A DNA stretch of 64,000 bases from Pteria penguin (lineage: Eukaryota; Mollusca; Bivalvia; Pterioida; Pteriidae). The notes below the pieces were generated by a model, which was given only the letters and a program-made list of their open reading frames with translations, was not told the DNA's origin and did no database searches. The DNA lies in the NCBI GenBank assembly GCA_035048485.1, contig CM068583.1:31981005-32045004 (forward strand), written 5' to 3'. The position numbers and the translations under genes were made by a program. Shown one piece after another: positions 60,401-64,000 of the stretch. Position 1 is the stretch's first letter; the number at the start of each line of letters is the position of its first letter.

Positions 60401-63400
60401 GCTGATTTGTCCTCTAATGATTTCAACAAATGAGTAAGGAGATCTGATGATGTATGTATGGGTGCTGACCAATTACAAAGCTTCATCAGACAAAGTACAA
60501 CCTGCAAATAGAATATAATATATACTCAATACAACCTGCAAATGGAATACAACATATACTCCATACAACCTGCATGTAGAATGTAACATATACTCCATAC
60601 AATCTGCAAATAGAATATAACATATACTCCATACAACCTGCATATAGAATATAACATATACTCCATACAACCTGCAAGTAGAATATAACATATACTCCAT
60701 ACAACCTGCATATAGAATGTAACATAATTATACTCTATACAACCTGCAAATAGAATATAACATATACTCCATACAACCTGCAAATAGAATATAACATATA
60801 CTCCATACAACCTGCAAACAGAATGTAACATAATTATACTCTATACAACCTGCAAATAGAATATAACATATACTCCATACAATCTGCAAGTAGAATATAA
60901 CATAGACTCCATACAACCTGCAAATAGAAAATAGCATATACCCTATACAACCTGCAAATAGAAAATAAAATATACTCTATACAACCTGCAAATGAAATGT
61001 AACATATATTCCATACAACCTGCAAATAGAATATAACATATATTCCATACAACCTGCAAATAGAATATAACATATACTTTATACAACCTGCAAATAGAAT
61101 GTGACATATACTCTATACAAGTCACAAGTGGGATATTCCATACATATCATACAAACAACAAAATTTATATAACATAATCTTTGCAGCCTGCATACAGAAA
61201 ACCACATACATTTAATACAAGCTACATACATTTAATACAACTTATAAATACAAAATATAATCCAAACAACCTGCAAACAGAACATAACATATACTTCATA
61301 CAACCTACAACCACAACATAATGTATACTTCATACAACCTACAAACACAACATAATGTATACTTCATACAACATAATGTATACTTCATACAAAGTAATGT
61401 ATACTTCACACAGCATAATGTATACTTCATACAAAGTAATGTATACTTCATAAAACATAATGTATACTTGATACAACATAATGTATACTTCATACAACAT
61501 AATGTATACTTCATACAACATAATGTATACTTCATACAAAGTAATGTATACTTCATAAAACATAATGTATACTTCATACAACATAATGTATACTTCATAC
61601 AAGCTAAAATAGAATATATTGTAATCCATACACCTACAAATAGAATATAACATAATGCATACAAGTTACAAAAGAATATAACATATTATTCATACAAGCT
61701 ACAAATAGAATGCAATAAATAAATAATAACATAAGCCATGCAGCATAACAATCATGTCACCTCTATAATGCCACAGATAACAGTAAAGGTAACAATCATG
61801 TCACCTCTATAATGCCACAGATAACAGTACACATAATAATCATGTCACCTCTATAATGCCACAGATAACAGTACACCTAACAATCATGTCACCTCTGTAA
61901 TGCCATAGATAACAGTACACATAACAATCATGTCACTTCTATAATGCCACAGATAACAGTAGACATAACAATCATGTCACCTCTATAATGCCACAGATAA
62001 CAGTACACATAACAATCATGTCACCTCTGTAATGCCATAGATAACAGTACACATAACAATCATGTCACCTCTATAATGCCATACATAACAGTACACATAA
62101 CAATCATGTCACCTCTATAATGCCACAGATAACAGTAGACATATCAATCATGTCACTTCTATAATGCCACAGATAACAGTACATATAACAATCATGTCAC
62201 CTCTATTATGCCACAGATAACAGTAGACATATCAATCATGTCACTTCTATAATGCCACAGATAACAGTACATATAACAATCATGTCACCTCTATTATGCC
62301 ACAGATAACAGTACACATAATGATCATGTCACCTCTATAATGCCACAGATAACAGTACACATAATAATCATGTCACCTCTATAATGCCACAGATAACAGT
62401 AGACATAACAATCATGTCACCTCTATAACCCACTAATAACAGTACACATAACAATCATGTCTATAATGATCATGTCACCTCTATAAAGCCATAGATAACA
62501 GTAGACATAACAATCATGTCACCTCTATAATGCCACAGATAACAGTACACATAATGTTCATGTCACCTCTATAATGCCACAGATAACAATACACATAACA
62601 ATCATGTCACCTCTATAATGACACAGATAACAGTACACATAATACTCATGTCACCTCTATAATGCTACAAATAACAGTACACATAACAGTCATGTCATCT
62701 TTGATGCCACAAATAACAGTACACATAATAATCATGTCACCTCTATAATGCCACAGACACCTCAATTATGCGAAAGATCATAATTCATATAACAAACTTT
62801 TATCTCTATAATGGCACAGATTATAGTATACATAATAATCATTTCATCTTAATAATGCCGCAGATTATAGTACATATGACAATGCTGCATTATGTAATGC
62901 CACAGATTATTATACAAGAACATATTACAATTATTTCACCTCTATGATGAAAATCTCTATTGTGGTGGATGACATCCATGATCACTTCACTTGCCATTAG
63001 TATAAAATTGTGTAACACTGGTATGTATATATAGTTAAAACTGTGCTTTGAAAATTTATTCTATCAATTACTTATACACACAAGACAGATACCACTTTAT
63101 TGTGACTTACCTTTTCAGATTTGTCCCCATTCTCTGCCAAACTCTGCATCAAACAATGCTCCATGACAACCAACACAGGACTTGTTCCTATCAATGTCAA
63201 AATAAATCATGAATATATCACTTAATACCAAATAAATTTTGTTTTTGCACATAGTTAAAATCATTTCTTATGCAAACAAGAAATTACGCTAATTCTTTGT
63301 TATTCTTCTTTTACTTCAAACAATACAGATGGTATTGACTGATTATGATTTCCATATATGTACTGAGATTCATCAATGAATGAGGATGAAGAAGTTAAGC

Positions 63401-63936
63401 TTGTACAAGGTACAGTAGGGACACATTGGTCACTGTCTACTAGACCTAATACAGACCTGTCTTGTTTCTGTACAGGACTTTAGGCCATACACCAGCAATA
63501 CTAACTGCAAGCATAGAACTATTCAAGTATCCACAGGACATGATGTGGTAAAACAGCACTCGAGCAAGTTCTATATCACCTTTAAATAAAATTATCAAGA
63601 TAACACAAGTTCTCTTATTATTATTAAAAAAAAATGAAGATATAACTATTTGTTTTCATTATTAAGGATCAATAGAATAGCCTTTACTCATAACTTATAA
63701 GTTTTATGTCAAGCTTTAAAAGAAACAGTTATATATTAACCTGACGAAAATGATTGCCATATTCTGGTAATCTTACTTTATAGTAGCAAAAAAAAAAAAA
63801 AAACAATAGATATCTATCAAATCACACTCCATATCAACGAAAGTTTCATTTGATATCTAGATTTTCTTTTGGTCTTTAAACATATACTTTTCTCCTTTAC
63901 TTACCATCAAATTTTGCAATTCCTGTTAATATTCGA
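57237..63936 (-). CDS. ICE1: Helical protein resembling the ICE1 C terminus; last seven exons
   Basis: Exons 63936-63905, 63579-63457, 63187-63111, 60501-60381, 58677-58510, 58153-58058 and 57442-57237 join in phase at all six junctions, giving 273 visible residues and a TGA stop. The product is alpha-helical and leucine-rich without motifs or membrane segments: GDIELARVLFYHIMSCGYLN, AVSIAGVWPKVL, VVLCLMKLCNWSAP, IEKCLELLLCEQK, VNIIMKVAGHFI, and near the end IPRSWIEKMES. Order and spacing of these helices resemble, from memory, the conserved C-terminal region of ICE1, the scaffold of the Little Elongation Complex that supports RNA polymerase II transcription of snRNA genes. The identity is tentative; the gene structure is firm. 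The 5' part lies beyond 64000. Introns hold four minisatellite arrays. Confidence 0.72.
57443..58057 (-). other. ICE1-like intron before last exon
   Basis: GTTTGTG to TTTTTCAG, 615 bases, no element recognised. Confidence 0.7.
58058..58153 (-). CDS. ICE1: ICE1-like gene exon
   Basis: Acceptor AATTTTTCAG and donor GCAG/GTTTGTG. 96 bases; encodes HFILTKYTELGQKYTQQI and then IKKYFIGVLSSLA. Confidence 0.83.
58510..58677 (-). CDS. ICE1: ICE1-like gene exon
   Basis: Acceptor TTTATTGTAG and donor GCAG/GTATTTG. 168 bases, 55 whole codons; encodes FEIEKCLELLLCEQKISFFK and KKYNKEYVNIIMKVA. Confidence 0.83.
58678..59089 (-). other. ICE1-like intron, proximal part
   Basis: AT-rich, nothing recognised. 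Confidence 0.5.
59090..60260. repeat. 81-bp tandem array, about 14 copies, decaying to the right
   Basis: Unit includes GTGAGTCCCAGTACACTGGC, AGATCTCTCTGCTTGCCC and CCTGAACCTCATGAAGGG. Period is 81 (59171 and 59252). The first four or five copies are close to identical; those after 59450 are diverged and shorter. In an ICE1-like intron. Confidence 0.88.
60381..60501 (-). CDS. ICE1: ICE1-like gene exon
   Basis: Acceptor TTCTATTTGCAG and donor AGAG/GTACAT. 121 bases; encodes VVLCLMKLCNWSAPIHTSSD and LLTHLLKSLEDKSADFQ. Its acceptor tract is itself the first unit of the 34-bp array. Confidence 0.82.
60502..61130. repeat. 34-bp tandem array, about 18 copies
   Basis: Unit AACCTGCAAATAGAATATAA then CATATACTCCATAC; a few copies are 37 bases. 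It starts at the splice acceptor of the exon ending at 60501. Confidence 0.93.
61264..61660. repeat. 21-bp tandem array, about 15 copies
   Basis: Unit CATAATGTATACTTCATACA plus A, with AAGTAATG variants. Diverged from or blended with the preceding 34-bp array. Confidence 0.92.
61740..62760. repeat. 44-bp tandem array, about 22 copies
   Basis: Unit ACACATAACAATCATGTCAC, then CTCTATAATGCCACAGATAA and CAGT. Period 44 (61861 and 61905). Decays to the right until about 62930. Confidence 0.95.
62761..63110 (-). other. ICE1-like intron, distal part
   Basis: Decayed array copies, then unique AT-rich sequence up to the GTAAGT donor at 63110. Confidence 0.5.
63111..63187 (-). CDS. ICE1: ICE1-like gene exon
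   Basis: Acceptor GACATTGATAG and perfect donor AAAAG/GTAAGT. 77 bases; encodes TSPVLVVMEHCLMQSLAENG. Confidence 0.83.
63457..63579 (-). CDS. ICE1: ICE1-like gene exon
   Basis: Acceptor TTTTATTTAAAG and donor ACAG/GTCTGT. 123 bases, 40 whole codons; encodes DIELARVLFYHIMSCGYLN and AVSIAGVWPKVLYRNK. Confidence 0.82.
63905..63936 (-). CDS. ICE1: ICE1-like gene, 32-bp microexon
   Basis: Acceptor TTCTTTTTCACAG and donor GATG/GTAAGT. 32 bases giving RILTGIAKFD plus split codons. Short, but both sites are strong and the phase fits the next exon. Confidence 0.75.
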
Positions 63937-64000
63937 CTGTGAAAAAGAAATGAAACTGAGTCAAGAAATTATCCTTATTGAAAATAATATGTGTTTGTGA

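Noticed and set aside
60473..61664. Minus-strand frames resembling repeated membrane segments (YILFAGCMEYMLYSICRLYG)
   Set aside because: Translations of the 34- and 21-bp arrays in an intron; apparent hydrophobic segments are a by-product of AT-rich units.

Overview
The window is AT-rich, intron-rich animal DNA, most likely from a bivalve mollusc. The evidence for that is spliced metazoan genes, a tRNA-derived SINE ending in a TGATTGATT-type tail, many dispersed repeats built around TCAAGGTCA/TGACCTTGA words, and a very high load of minisatellites and small inverted-repeat elements. This assignment comes from general knowledge of such genomes, not from a database search. Most open reading frames are products of tandem repeats and are not annotated as genes.

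Four spliced genes can be supported, all on the minus strand. (1) 10993 to 6, running off the left edge: a PDZ-domain protein in five exons whose splice phases all agree. (2) 33681 to 28622: a complete three-exon LITAF-like gene of 148 codons, with a proline-rich N terminus and both CxxC halves of the LITAF zinc fold. (3) 48241 to 42985: a three-exon Ginger-like DNA-transposon protein with an H2C2 finger, a DD35E integrase core, a GPY motif and a C-terminal OTU cysteine protease domain, broken by one single-base frameshift. (4) 63936 to 57237: the last seven exons of an all-helical protein that resembles the C terminus of ICE1, a Little Elongation Complex subunit; its 5' part lies beyond the right edge.

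Layout. 1-11 kb is the PDZ gene; its introns hold 60-, 49- and 37-bp arrays, a possible 7TM pseudogene and a large putative foldback element. 11-18.6 kb is non-coding, with (TATCA)n, (AT)n/(GT)n, a SINE copy and small hairpin elements. 18.6-26.8 kb is one 8-kb satellite: a 51-bp two-part unit on the left, a homogenised 27-bp unit on the right, and older diverged monomers between and around them. 26.8-35.5 kb is the LITAF gene with a 44-bp array in its first coding intron. 37-53 kb is repeat-rich; the Ginger-like gene lies in it, and its second intron is largely made of four repeats. A ~190-bp repeat occurs in inverted orientation on both sides, at 39.25 and 51.67 kb. 53-64 kb is the 3' half of the ICE1-like gene, with 81-, 34-, 21- and 44-bp arrays in its introns.

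The most unusual feature is the number of different small elements with one design: short terminal inverted repeats, often starting with TA, around an interior made of one degenerate palindromic word repeated many times. At least six sequence-unrelated families of this type appear here. The next most interesting feature is the integrase-OTU protein, whose linker carries a recent duplication that creates two SUMO-interaction-like motifs.
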